Position numbers and translations under genes: made by a program
Source of the DNA: Burkholderiales bacterium
GTDB lineage: Bacteria; Pseudomonadota; Gammaproteobacteria; Burkholderiales; Burkholderiaceae_C
DNA: 21,794 nt
Assembly (NCBI GenBank): GCA_005793295.1
Contig: SXSX01000229.1
Coordinates: 1 to 21,794, forward strand
Reading direction: 5' to 3'
The notes under the pieces: model-generated
The model's input: the letters and a program-made list of their open reading frames with translations, nothing else
The model's database searches: none
What the model was told of the DNA's origin: nothing
Shown here: positions 14,515 to 20,360 of the stretch, piece after piece
Layout: each line of letters opens with the position of its first letter
How positions within the stretch are numbered: the stretch's first letter is position 1

Positions 14515-16020
14515 ATGTCTCAACTTCCTCTCATTGGCCACCTGATCGGCGGCAAGCGCACCCAAGGCGGCACCCGCCAAGCCGACGTTTTTAACCCCGC
14601 CACTGGCAAGGCAGAAAAACGTTTGCTTTTGGCCGACAAGCTCACTGTAGAACAAGCCATCGCCAACGCCCAAGCGGCATTCCCCGCGTGGCGCAATACG
14701 CCTCCGCTCAAACGCGCCCGCGTGATGAGCAAGCTCAAAGAGTTGTTAGAGCAACACGCCGATGAACTCTGTGCACTCGTGACCGCCGAGCACGGCAAAG
14801 TATTGGCTGACGCCATGGGCGAATTGCAACGCGGCATCGAAAACGTTGAATACGCCAGCTATGCCCCCGAACTCCTTAAAGGCGAGCACAGCAAAAACGT
14901 CGGGCCTGCCATTGATTCTTGGAGTGAGTTTCAGGCCTTGGGCGTCACAGCGGGAATTACGCCTTTTAACTTTCCCATCATGGTGCCTTTGTGGATGTGG
15001 CCCATGGCCGTTGCCTGCGGCAACACCTTTATTTTGAAACCCTCAGAGCGCGATCCCAGCAGCTCCTTGCGTGTCGCGGAGTTGGCACTAGAGGCCGGTT
15101 TACCACCGGGCGTTTTAAATGTGGTCAACGGCGACAAAGAAGCCGTTGACACCTTGCTCACCGACCCGCGCGTCAAAGCCGTTAGCTTCGTAGGCTCTAC
15201 CCCCATTGCGGAATACATTTACGCCACCGGCTGTGCCCATGGCAAGCGGGTTCAGGCTTTGGGCGGAGCAAAGAACCACGCCGTGGTGATGCCTGATGCT
15301 GATGTGCCCAACGCGGTCAACGCTCTGATGGGCGCGGCATACGGCTCGTGCGGCGAACGCTGCATGGCGATTCCTTTGGTCGTTGCGGTTGGTGATGCAA
15401 CTGCTGAGGCCGTCATTGCAGGCCTCAAAGTGGAGATTGCCAAAATGAAAGTAGGTCCCGGCACCGATGCGGGCATGGACATGGGGCCCTTGGTTACCAA
15501 GGCGCATTTTGAAAAGGTCAAAGCCTATGTCGACCAAGGCGTTGCCGAAGGCGCAAACCTGATTGTGGACGGACGCAACGTCAAAGTCGCCGGCCACGAA
15601 GCGGGTTACTTTTTGGGCGCTTGCCTGCTTGACAATGTCAAGCCTGGCATGAAGATTTACCAAGAAGAAATTTTTGGACCGGTGTTGGGCGTGGTGCGCG
15701 TGAAAACGCTGCAAGAAGCCATGGATCTGATTGACGCGCACGAATACGGCAACGGAACCTGCATCTTTACCCGCGACGGTGAAGCTGCTCGCTACTTTAC
15801 CGACAATATTTTGGTCGGCATGGTTGGGGTCAACGTTCCTTTGCCTGTTCCCGTGGCCTACCACTCGTTTGGCGGGTGGAAACGTTCTTTGTTTGGCGAC
15901 TTGCACGCTTACGGCCCAGACGCTGCGCGTTTTTACACCAAGCGCAAGACCATCACCCAACGCTGGCCCTCGGCAGGCGTACGCGAAGGCGCCATGTTTA
16001 GCTTCCCAAGTAGTAAATAA
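14515..16020 (+). CDS. mmsA: CoA-acylating methylmalonate-semialdehyde (malonate-semialdehyde) dehydrogenase
   Basis: This 501-aa member of the aldehyde dehydrogenase family oxidises malonate or methylmalonate semialdehyde with NAD and CoA, giving acetyl-CoA or propionyl-CoA plus CO2. MmsA-specific blocks are seen: GVTAGITPFNFPIMVPLWMW, ILKPSERDPSS, and the catalytic region AYGSCGERCMAIP with the nucleophile C283 (C279 is the nearby non-catalytic one). The glutamate usual in other aldehyde dehydrogenases is replaced by an Asn (ALGGAKNHAVVMPDAD), as expected for the CoA-dependent group. FNFP and the C-terminal PVPVAYHSFGGWKRSLFGD are also diagnostic. It follows the transaminase by 28 nt, with no strong ribosome site visible, so it is the second gene of that operon. 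Valine catabolism is an alternative role, but the partner gene favours beta-alanine. Confidence 0.95.
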   Translation: MSQLPLIGHLIGGKRTQGGTRQADVFNPATGKAEKRLLLADKLTVEQAIANAQAAFPAWRNTPPLKRARVMSKLKELLEQHADELCALVTAEHGKVLADAMGELQRGIENVEYASYAPELLKGEHSKNVGPAIDSWSEFQALGVTAGITPFNFPIMVPLWMWPMAVACGNTFILKPSERDPSSSLRVAELALEAGLPPGVLNVVNGDKEAVDTLLTDPRVKAVSFVGSTPIAEYIYATGCAHGKRVQALGGAKNHAVVMPDADVPNAVNALMGAAYGSCGERCMAIPLVVAVGDATAEAVIAGLKVEIAKMKVGPGTDAGMDMGPLVTKAHFEKVKAYVDQGVAEGANLIVDGRNVKVAGHEAGYFLGACLLDNVKPGMKIYQEEIFGPVLGVVRVKTLQEAMDLIDAHEYGNGTCIFTRDGEAARYFTDNILVGMVGVNVPLPVPVAYHSFGGWKRSLFGDLHAYGPDAARFYTKRKTITQRWPSAGVREGAMFSFPSSK

Positions 16021-16021
16021 G

Positions 16022-16058
16022 CCCAGTTTGATGTGCGTCAACAAAAACGCATAATGGG
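16022..16058 (+). promoter_or_regulatory. FNR/CRP-like box and nested hairpin after mmsA; candidate promoter
   Basis: TTGATGTGCGTCAA (16028-16041) differs by one base from the FNR/Anr consensus TTGAT-N4-ATCAA. It overlaps a candidate sigma-70 promoter, TTGATG (16028-16033), 16-nt spacer, CATAAT (16050-16055). The same DNA folds as nested stems: CCCA/TGGG (16022-16025, 16055-16058) around TGTGCGT/ACGCATA (16032-16038, 16047-16053) with one G:T pair. It may be a weak mmsA terminator, an oxygen-responsive promoter for the next gene, or both. Confidence 0.4.
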
Positions 16059-16073
16059 TCGAAGTGGTGACAG

Positions 16074-16107
16074 TTACCTATTGCACAACCATGGGTGCAA
16101 TAGGTAA
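16074..16107. promoter_or_regulatory. Perfect 13-bp-arm inverted repeat upstream of winged-helix gene 1
   Basis: TTACCTATTGCAC (16074-16086) and GTGCAATAGGTAA (16095-16107) are perfect reverse complements around an 8-nt centre. A possible promoter, TTGCAC (16081-16086), 18-nt spacer, TAAGAT (16105-16110), is built into it, so a protein bound to the dyad would block RNA polymerase. There is no T-tract, so a terminator is unlikely. An operator for the adjacent winged-helix protein is the leading idea. Confidence 0.6.
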
Positions 16108-16123
16108 GATTGCGCTTCTTTGG

Positions 16124-16143
16124 AAAACAACACCCGTTGTTTT
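16124..16143. repeat. Short perfect inverted repeat in the leader of winged-helix gene 1
   Basis: AAAACAAC (16124-16131), loop ACCC, GTTGTTTT (16136-16143). The AT-rich stem ends in a T run, so the RNA would look like a weak intrinsic terminator or attenuator about 33 nt before the start codon at 16176. Confidence 0.45.
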
Positions 16144-16156
16144 AATTACTATGAGA

Positions 16157-16168
16157 CCGCTTAAGCGG
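16157..16168 (+). promoter_or_regulatory. Palindrome covering the likely ribosome-binding site of winged-helix gene 1
   Basis: CCGCTTAAGCGG is a perfect 12-bp palindrome 7 nt before the ATG at 16176. In RNA it can form a stem with outer pairs from 16155-16171 and one bulge. The only purine-rich candidate ribosome site, AAGCGGG (16163-16169), lies inside the right arm, so folding could hide it. Confidence 0.45.
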
Positions 16169-16175
16169 GTCCACA

Positions 16176-16532
16176 ATGGCAAAAAATACCGATCTTTCGC
16201 AGATGTATTTGAAGTACCTGCACCTCGTTCAATCTATCCGCGCGTTGCCAAGCTTCCCGGATCTCGATGCCGTTGAGGTTCAGATGCTCAACACCTTAGC
16301 CACGGCATGGTTCAAGGAAAAGAAAATCACGGTACTCGAGGCGATGGTCATGCTGCCTGAAATTTCAACCACCACCGCTCACCGCCGGCTCAAACTCTTG
16401 CGCAAAAAAGGCATGATCGACCTGCACCTCGATGAAATCGACAACCGGATCAAATACGTCGTACCCACCAAAGCCGCCCACCAGTACTTTGGTCAACTCG
16501 GCAAATGCATGGCCTCTGCCAACGCGGCTTGA
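16176..16532 (+). CDS. Winged-helix DNA-binding protein, 118 aa (cassette copy 1)
   Basis: This small protein is a probable MarR-like winged-helix transcription regulator. An N-terminal helix (residues 8-24) leads into a helix pair with ITVLEAMVMLPEIS, a likely recognition helix TTTAHRRLKLLRKKG (65-79), and a wing hairpin MIDLHLDEIDNRIKYVVPT (80-98), then a C-terminal helix (QYFGQLGKCMASA) that could form the dimer. It lacks any ligand domain, so the signal must come through another protein, or directly. The paralogue at 17377 has the same length and 67 of 118 identical residues, with TAHRRLKLLR unchanged, so both should recognise the same DNA. It is separated from mmsA by 155 nt packed with inverted repeats and is followed by its own terminator, so it is probably transcribed alone and autoregulated. 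No named family is claimed beyond winged helix. Confidence 0.8.
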   Translation: MAKNTDLSQMYLKYLHLVQSIRALPSFPDLDAVEVQMLNTLATAWFKEKKITVLEAMVMLPEISTTTAHRRLKLLRKKGMIDLHLDEIDNRIKYVVPTKAAHQYFGQLGKCMASANAA

Positions 16533-16577
16533 CGCAAACAATCGCGAAATAGCAAATCCGAACACCCAAGCTTTCAG

Positions 16578-16620
16578 AAACCCCTGCCCGGTCCGATAAA
16601 CGGAACTGGTAGGGGTTTTT
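16578..16620 (+). terminator. Intrinsic terminator after winged-helix gene 1
   Basis: AAACCCCT (16578-16585) pairs with AGGGGTTT (16611-16618), extended by a G:T and two more GC pairs, with an inner TCCG/CGGA stem; a T run follows. It lies 46 nt after the stop codon and separates copy-1 regulator from its membrane partner, which must then have its own promoter or depend on readthrough. Confidence 0.8.
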
Positions 16621-16735
16621 CATTGTGGGAAAACTTACCGTTTTGGGTAGTAAGTCGCGCTTGGTAAACCGAACATCTAAGCGCGTGTTTTCCAAGATAC
16701 TTCATGAAGGTTTTCCCCCCTCACTGAAAGCGCGT

Positions 16736-17293
16736 ATGCCCTCTTTGATTACAAGCACAAGTGTCGCCTTATCGGCCTTGGCGTTTATGTTGGTTTCCAC
16801 CCTTAACGAGTGGGTGTTTGGCTTTTTGCCGCTGGACAACGGCTTTACATGGTTGTTTTTACCCTGCGGCGTGTCATTGCTGATTGTGATTTTGTGTGGC
16901 GGCTGGGGCGCATTGGGCATCGTGTTGGGAAGCCTGATGTCAACGCAAGATTTATCTTCCGGCTTCAGCTTGACTAACACCGGCGCTTGCATCCTCACTG
17001 GCCTGGCACCATGGGCGGGGTCGAGTTTCGCCATCCGCGCCATGTAGTTACGCACCAGCCTGTCCAACCTTACCCCAACGACCTTGCTCAAAATAGGCTT
17101 TGTCTGTTCTGTTGCGACGGCCATCACTTTGGAACTCTGGGTGCTGCTTTTTGGTTACGCGGGACTGTTTTTTGAAAATCTGTCGTCGCGGATCGTGGGT
17201 AATATTTTTGGAACACTCGCCGTTTTGTACGCCATCAAAACCTTCTTTACCATCATGAGCCGCTTGGGAAGCGGCAAATTAAACAACACCTAA
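16736..17293 (+). pseudogene. MASE1-like membrane protein with an internal in-frame TAG (cassette copy 1)
   Basis: Read through its one internal stop, this gene encodes a 185-aa polytopic membrane protein of about six helices. Segment FLPCGVSLLIVILCGGWGAL matches the glycine-rich helices of MASE1 sensor domains, and the last helix reads VGNIFGTLAVLYAIKTFF. Codon 104 (17045-17047) is TAG. Sequence after it stays in the same frame for 81 codons and aligns with the intact copy at 17797: from the shared IR pair to LLK, both have the same number of residues, and TAG sits opposite a histidine. So there is no frameshift, only one nonsense codon. The start at 16736 gives 40 residues before FLP, exactly as in copy 2, and GAAAG precedes it; a GTG at 16625 would add 37 unmatched residues. 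It may be a recent pseudogene, two half-proteins, or a readthrough gene. Confidence 0.7.
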
Positions 17294-17301
17294 ATTGCCA
17301 A

Positions 17302-17359
17302 AAAATCAATTTAATGCTTTAATTCGGCTTATTCTGTTTTAAGCATTATTTTTGATTTT
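17302..17359. promoter_or_regulatory. Nested two-level dyad upstream of winged-helix gene 2
   Basis: Outer arms AAAATCAA (17302-17309) and TTGATTTT (17352-17359) enclose inner arms AATGCTT (17313-17319) and AAGCATT (17341-17347), with 3- and 4-nt spacers between arms and a 21-nt AT-rich centre. Two concentric dyads in the 83-nt gap before a DNA-binding protein gene suggest two operator sites or one folded leader. AAGGG near 17361-17365 is the only visible ribosome site for the ATG at 17377. Confidence 0.5.
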
Positions 17360-17376
17360 GAAGGGTCCTCCTTGGT

Positions 17377-17733
17377 ATGGCTAAAGCTTCTAATAACGCA
17401 TCGGTTTTTTTGAACTTCCTGAACTTAGTATCAGCAGTTCGAACCTTGCCCAGCTTTCCCATTTTGGACGCAACGGACGAGCGGATGCTCTATATTTTGG
17501 GGCTGGCTTGGATGCACAACAAAAAAATCACGGTGCTCGAAGCCATGGAAATCATGCCTGAGATTTCCCCCTCCACTGCGCATCGCCGCCTCAAGCTCCT
17601 TCGCCAAAAGGGCTTGCTGGCACTTCAACTCGACGATGAAGACAACCGCGTGAAGTACGTGATCCCCACCAAGGGCTCAAATCAGTATTTTGCGCAATTA
17701 GGGCAGTGCATAGAAAAAGCAAAAGCCACATAA
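17377..17733 (+). CDS. Winged-helix DNA-binding protein, 118 aa (cassette copy 2)
   Basis: This is the paralogue of the protein at 16176, of identical length and alignable without gaps. The shared blocks are LPSFP, KKITVLEAM, PEIS, TAHRRLKLLR with KG, the wing DNRVKYVIPTK, and QYF-QLG-C. Differences gather in the N-terminal helix (residues 4-21) and the inter-helix segment 33-48, where a partner or signal could bind. It has no ligand domain, no signal peptide and no membrane helix. It is followed after 63 nt by the intact membrane protein gene with no strong terminator in between, so the two are likely co-transcribed, unlike copy 1. The ATG at 17377 follows a weak ribosome site. The identical recognition helix and divergent surroundings imply cross-regulation or competition for one operator type. 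Confidence 0.8.
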   Translation: MAKASNNASVFLNFLNLVSAVRTLPSFPILDATDERMLYILGLAWMHNKKITVLEAMEIMPEISPSTAHRRLKLLRQKGLLALQLDDEDNRVKYVIPTKGSNQYFAQLGQCIEKAKAT

Positions 17734-17752
17734 ACACACTTTTCCTAGCCCT

Positions 17753-17774
17753 GGCGTCTTCAGCGTGAAGAGCC
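17753..17774 (+). other. Hairpin between winged-helix gene 2 and its membrane gene
   Basis: TCTTCA-GCG-TGAAGA with flanking GGC/GCC and one bulged G gives a stem of nine pairs (17753-17774). No T run follows, so it is more likely a processing or translation-control element than a terminator. It stands 22 nt before the membrane gene start. Confidence 0.4.
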
Positions 17775-17796
17775 AATCATTTAGGTTACGTGTTTT

Positions 17797-18342
17797 ATGC
17801 TTGTGATCAACATCTGGCTCATTGTTACAGGCACCGCCTTTGTCTATGCAGGGCTGTATTTTCTCAATGGGGTCCTGTTTCCCGCGCTTATTCTGTCGGC
17901 CCATGTTTCCTTGATTTTTCTACCCAGCGGTGTTCGTCTCATTTGCGTCTTGCTGTTTGGTCCTTGGGGCGCCCTCGGCATCGTTTTGGGAGGTATGCTC
18001 ACCTCACTTATCGCCCCATCAGAAGTGTTCGGCCCTACGCTTGTTGGCGCTTGGGTTATTTCAGGATTGGCGCCTTTTCTGGCGCGTGAAGCGGGGATCC
18101 GCTTCTTGCACATGGACCGCCAGTTGACAAGCTTGTCGGGTATGGATTTACTGAAACTATCTGTGGTGTTTGCGGCGTTTAACGCGGTGATGCACCAACT
18201 CTGGTTCAGTGGGCAAGGCCTCGGTGGTGATTTTCTCAGTCAAACCTGGTCCATGGCGGTGGGCGATTGGCTTGGAGCCGCCCTGTTGCTTTACGCTTTT
18301 AAGTTCGCCTTAGCGGCAAGTGAGCGCCTACGCAGGGGATAA
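17797..18342 (+). CDS. MASE1-like membrane protein without output domain (cassette copy 2)
   Basis: This 181-aa protein is nearly all hydrophobic, with about six membrane helices: residues 4-22, 26-42, 46-72, 80-97, 118-138 and 155-175. The third segment, FLPSGVRLICVLLFGPWGAL followed by GIVLGG, and the last helix GDWLGAALLLYAF resemble the MASE1 integral-membrane sensory domain normally fused to kinases or diguanylate cyclases. Here no kinase, GGDEF or other output follows, so the partner is probably the winged-helix protein encoded just upstream. An acidic residue in the last helix (GDW) is Asn in copy 1. A charged loop (REAGIRFLHMDRQ) separates helices 4 and 5. The ATG at 17797 aligns with copy 1's start. 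The gene ends 10 nt before uup and may be transcribed with it. The MASE1 link is by eye; a small transporter-like protein is an alternative. Confidence 0.7.
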   Translation: MLVINIWLIVTGTAFVYAGLYFLNGVLFPALILSAHVSLIFLPSGVRLICVLLFGPWGALGIVLGGMLTSLIAPSEVFGPTLVGAWVISGLAPFLAREAGIRFLHMDRQLTSLSGMDLLKLSVVFAAFNAVMHQLWFSGQGLGGDFLSQTWSMAVGDWLGAALLLYAFKFALAASERLRRG

Positions 18343-18352
18343 TCCCTCGCAC

Positions 18353-20341
18353 ATGGCACTGATCACCTTACTTGACGCCCAACTCGCTTTTGGGCACGTC
18401 CCCCTGCTAGACCACGCAGGCTTTTCCCTCGAAACATCAGAACGCGTAGGCCTCATTGGCCGCAACGGCGCGGGCAAATCTTCGATGCTCAAAATATTGG
18501 GCGGCATGGAAAAGCCCGATGACGGCAGCCTGCAGATCCAAAACAACACCCGCATCGCCTACGTGGCCCAGGAGCCCATGCTAGAGGCCGATGACACGAT
18601 TTTCGAAGCCGTTAGCGTGGGCTTGGCACGCGTTCGTCACCTGATCGAAGAATACTCGCAAGGCCACGGCGACCTTGACGCCATGCAAAGCGAGATCGAG
18701 TCGCTGGATGGCTGGAACTGGGAACAACGCGTGAGCGAAACCCTGCACCGACTGCATCTTGACCCCCAAGCCGTGGTGCGCACACTTTCCGGTGGGACCA
18801 AAAAACGCGTGGCTTTAGCTCAGGCTTTGGTGGCTCAGCCGGATGTGTTGCTGCTAGACGAGCCGACCAACCACTTGGACCTGGACTCTATTGAATGGTT
18901 GGAAGACCTCCTCATTGAATTCAAAGGCAGTGTGATCACCATCACCCACGACCGCTCGTTTTTAGACCGGGTAGCGACCCGCATTGTGGAGCTCGACCGC
19001 GGCCAGCTTTTATCCTATCCAGGCAATTTTGCGGCCTATTTACTGCAAAAAGAAGAACAAATGGCGCAAGAAGCCGTCATTAACGCCCGCGCTGACAAAC
19101 TATTGGCACAAGAAGAGGTGTGGATTCGCAAAGGCGTTGAAGCCCGCCGAACCCGCGCCCAAGGCCGCATTACGCGGTTGGAAAACATGCGGGCCCTGCG
19201 CGAAGCGCGACGCGATGCGGTGGGCAGCGTCAAACTCGATGTTGCCAGCGGCGCGGCCAGCGGAAAGCTGGTTGCAGAATTAACCCACGTCAGTAAAACC
19301 TTTGCCTCTCGCTCGGGCGCTGGGCCTGACAAAACGATTGTTCGCGACTTTTCCGCCACGATTTTGCGCGGAGACAAGGTCGGCCTGCTCGGGCCCAACG
19401 GCGCGGGCAAAACCACACTGCTCAAACTCATACTGGGTGAACTCGCGCCAGACCCCGCGCCCAAAAATGCCCCAGCCCCCAGCCCTGGCGAGAGCGCATG
19501 GGGCACGGTGCGCCAAGGCGCCAATATCCAAGTGGCCTACTTTGACCAAATGCGCAACGCGCTTGACATGGACGCCACGCTGGAAGACTTCATCAGCCCG
19601 GGCAGCGAATGGATTGAAATTGGCAACAAGCGTCAGCACGTTAAAAGCTACCTTGGCGACTTTTTGTTTTCCCCGGCCCGCGCCAACTCGCCGGTGCGCT
19701 CCTTAAGCGGTGGCGAGCGCAACCGCTTGCTGCTGGCACGCCTGTTTGCTCGTCCGGCCAATGTGTTGGTACTTGATGAGCCGACCAACGACCTTGATAT
19801 TGACACCTTGGAGCTGTTAGAGGACCTGTTACAAAACTACGACGGAACGGTTTTTTTGGTCAGCCACGACCGCACGTTTTTAGACAATGTGGTGACCAGC
19901 ACCATTGCCTCGGAGGGCGAGGGCCGTTGGCGCGAGTACGAAGGTGGCGTTCAAGACTGGCTTATCCAAAGCAAACGCGCCAGCGCCTTGGCCCAAGCCC
20001 AAGGCCAAAAAGGCGCCAAGCCGTTTAACTACGGCCGCGATCAAAGCGCCCAAGCTGATTTGGCCGCATCGGTTCCTGCTGTTACAGCAACTGAGCCAGC
20101 ACAACCCGCCCCCAAGGTTCGCAAACTGAGCTACAAAGAGCAGCGCGAGTTAGACACCCTGCCACAAACCATTTCCGACTTGGAAACGGAGCAAAAAAAC
20201 ATCAATGCCTTGCTTGCTGATGGAAGCTTGTACGCCAAAGATAACGCCCAAGCCTTGGCGTTGGCCGCGCGCAGTGCGCAGATTGATGACGCCCTCTTAG
20301 TCGCGCTTGAACGTTGGGATGTTTTAGGGGCTTGCGTCTAA
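18353..20341 (+). CDS. uup: ABC-F ATPase Uup
   Basis: This 662-aa soluble protein has two ABC ATPase domains and no membrane segment. Domain 1 has Walker A GRNGAGKS (36-43), signature LSGGTKKRVALAQAL and Walker B LLLDEPTNHLDL. Domain 2 has GPNGAGKTT, LSGGERNRLLLARL and LVLDEPTNDLDI. The linker between them carries the charged ABC-F helices (VWIRKGVEARRTRAQGRI). The C-terminal KLSYKEQRELDTLPQTISDL and the following coiled coil to ERWDVLGA identify the Uup subgroup, which binds DNA and is linked to tolerance of branched replication intermediates and suppression of precise transposon excision; a ribosome role is also proposed. The ATG at 18353 is preferred to 18320 because relatives start at MALITL-like sequence and 18320 lies inside the upstream gene. 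The AGGGG at 18334-18338 is spaced rather far from it. Confidence 0.96.
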   Translation: MALITLLDAQLAFGHVPLLDHAGFSLETSERVGLIGRNGAGKSSMLKILGGMEKPDDGSLQIQNNTRIAYVAQEPMLEADDTIFEAVSVGLARVRHLIEEYSQGHGDLDAMQSEIESLDGWNWEQRVSETLHRLHLDPQAVVRTLSGGTKKRVALAQALVAQPDVLLLDEPTNHLDLDSIEWLEDLLIEFKGSVITITHDRSFLDRVATRIVELDRGQLLSYPGNFAAYLLQKEEQMAQEAVINARADKLLAQEEVWIRKGVEARRTRAQGRITRLENMRALREARRDAVGSVKLDVASGAASGKLVAELTHVSKTFASRSGAGPDKTIVRDFSATILRGDKVGLLGPNGAGKTTLLKLILGELAPDPAPKNAPAPSPGESAWGTVRQGANIQVAYFDQMRNALDMDATLEDFISPGSEWIEIGNKRQHVKSYLGDFLFSPARANSPVRSLSGGERNRLLLARLFARPANVLVLDEPTNDLDIDTLELLEDLLQNYDGTVFLVSHDRTFLDNVVTSTIASEGEGRWREYEGGVQDWLIQSKRASALAQAQGQKGAKPFNYGRDQSAQADLAASVPAVTATEPAQPAPKVRKLSYKEQRELDTLPQTISDLETEQKNINALLADGSLYAKDNAQALALAARSAQIDDALLVALERWDVLGACV

Positions 20342-20360
20342 GCCTAAGCCTGAGCTCGGG

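Larger units (their letters stand above)
16176..18342 (+). repeat. Tandem duplication of a regulator plus membrane-protein cassette
   Basis: Two successive gene pairs (16176-17293 and 17377-18342) have the same order, strand, gene lengths and aligned products. The DNA between and before them differs, and protein identity of the regulators is 57% by hand count, so the duplication is old rather than a recent exact repeat. The block sits between two unrelated housekeeping-type genes, mmsA and uup. Confidence 0.8.

Noticed and set aside
15115..16044. 309-aa minus-strand frame opposite mmsA
   Set aside because: It is long only because of codon bias in mmsA; the product is rich in His, Val and Gln in the pattern of antisense frames and matches no family.
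16627..16717. GGGAAAAC and GTTTTCCC arms 75 nt apart before the copy-1 membrane gene
   Set aside because: The arms are too short for so wide a spacing to stand out from chance.
16625..16735. GTG-initiated N-terminal extension of the copy-1 membrane protein
   Set aside because: It begins immediately after a terminator, adds 37 residues with no match in copy 2, and the ATG at 16736 aligns exactly with the copy-2 start.
16021..18342. Mobile element or phage origin of the duplicated cassette
   Set aside because: No transposase, integrase, target-site duplication or terminal repeats are visible, and codon use looks like that of neighbours.
20342..20360. Hairpin-like sequence between uup and the CoA-transferase gene
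   Set aside because: The symmetry around GAGCTC has a mismatch and there is no T-tract on either side, so I do not call a terminator.
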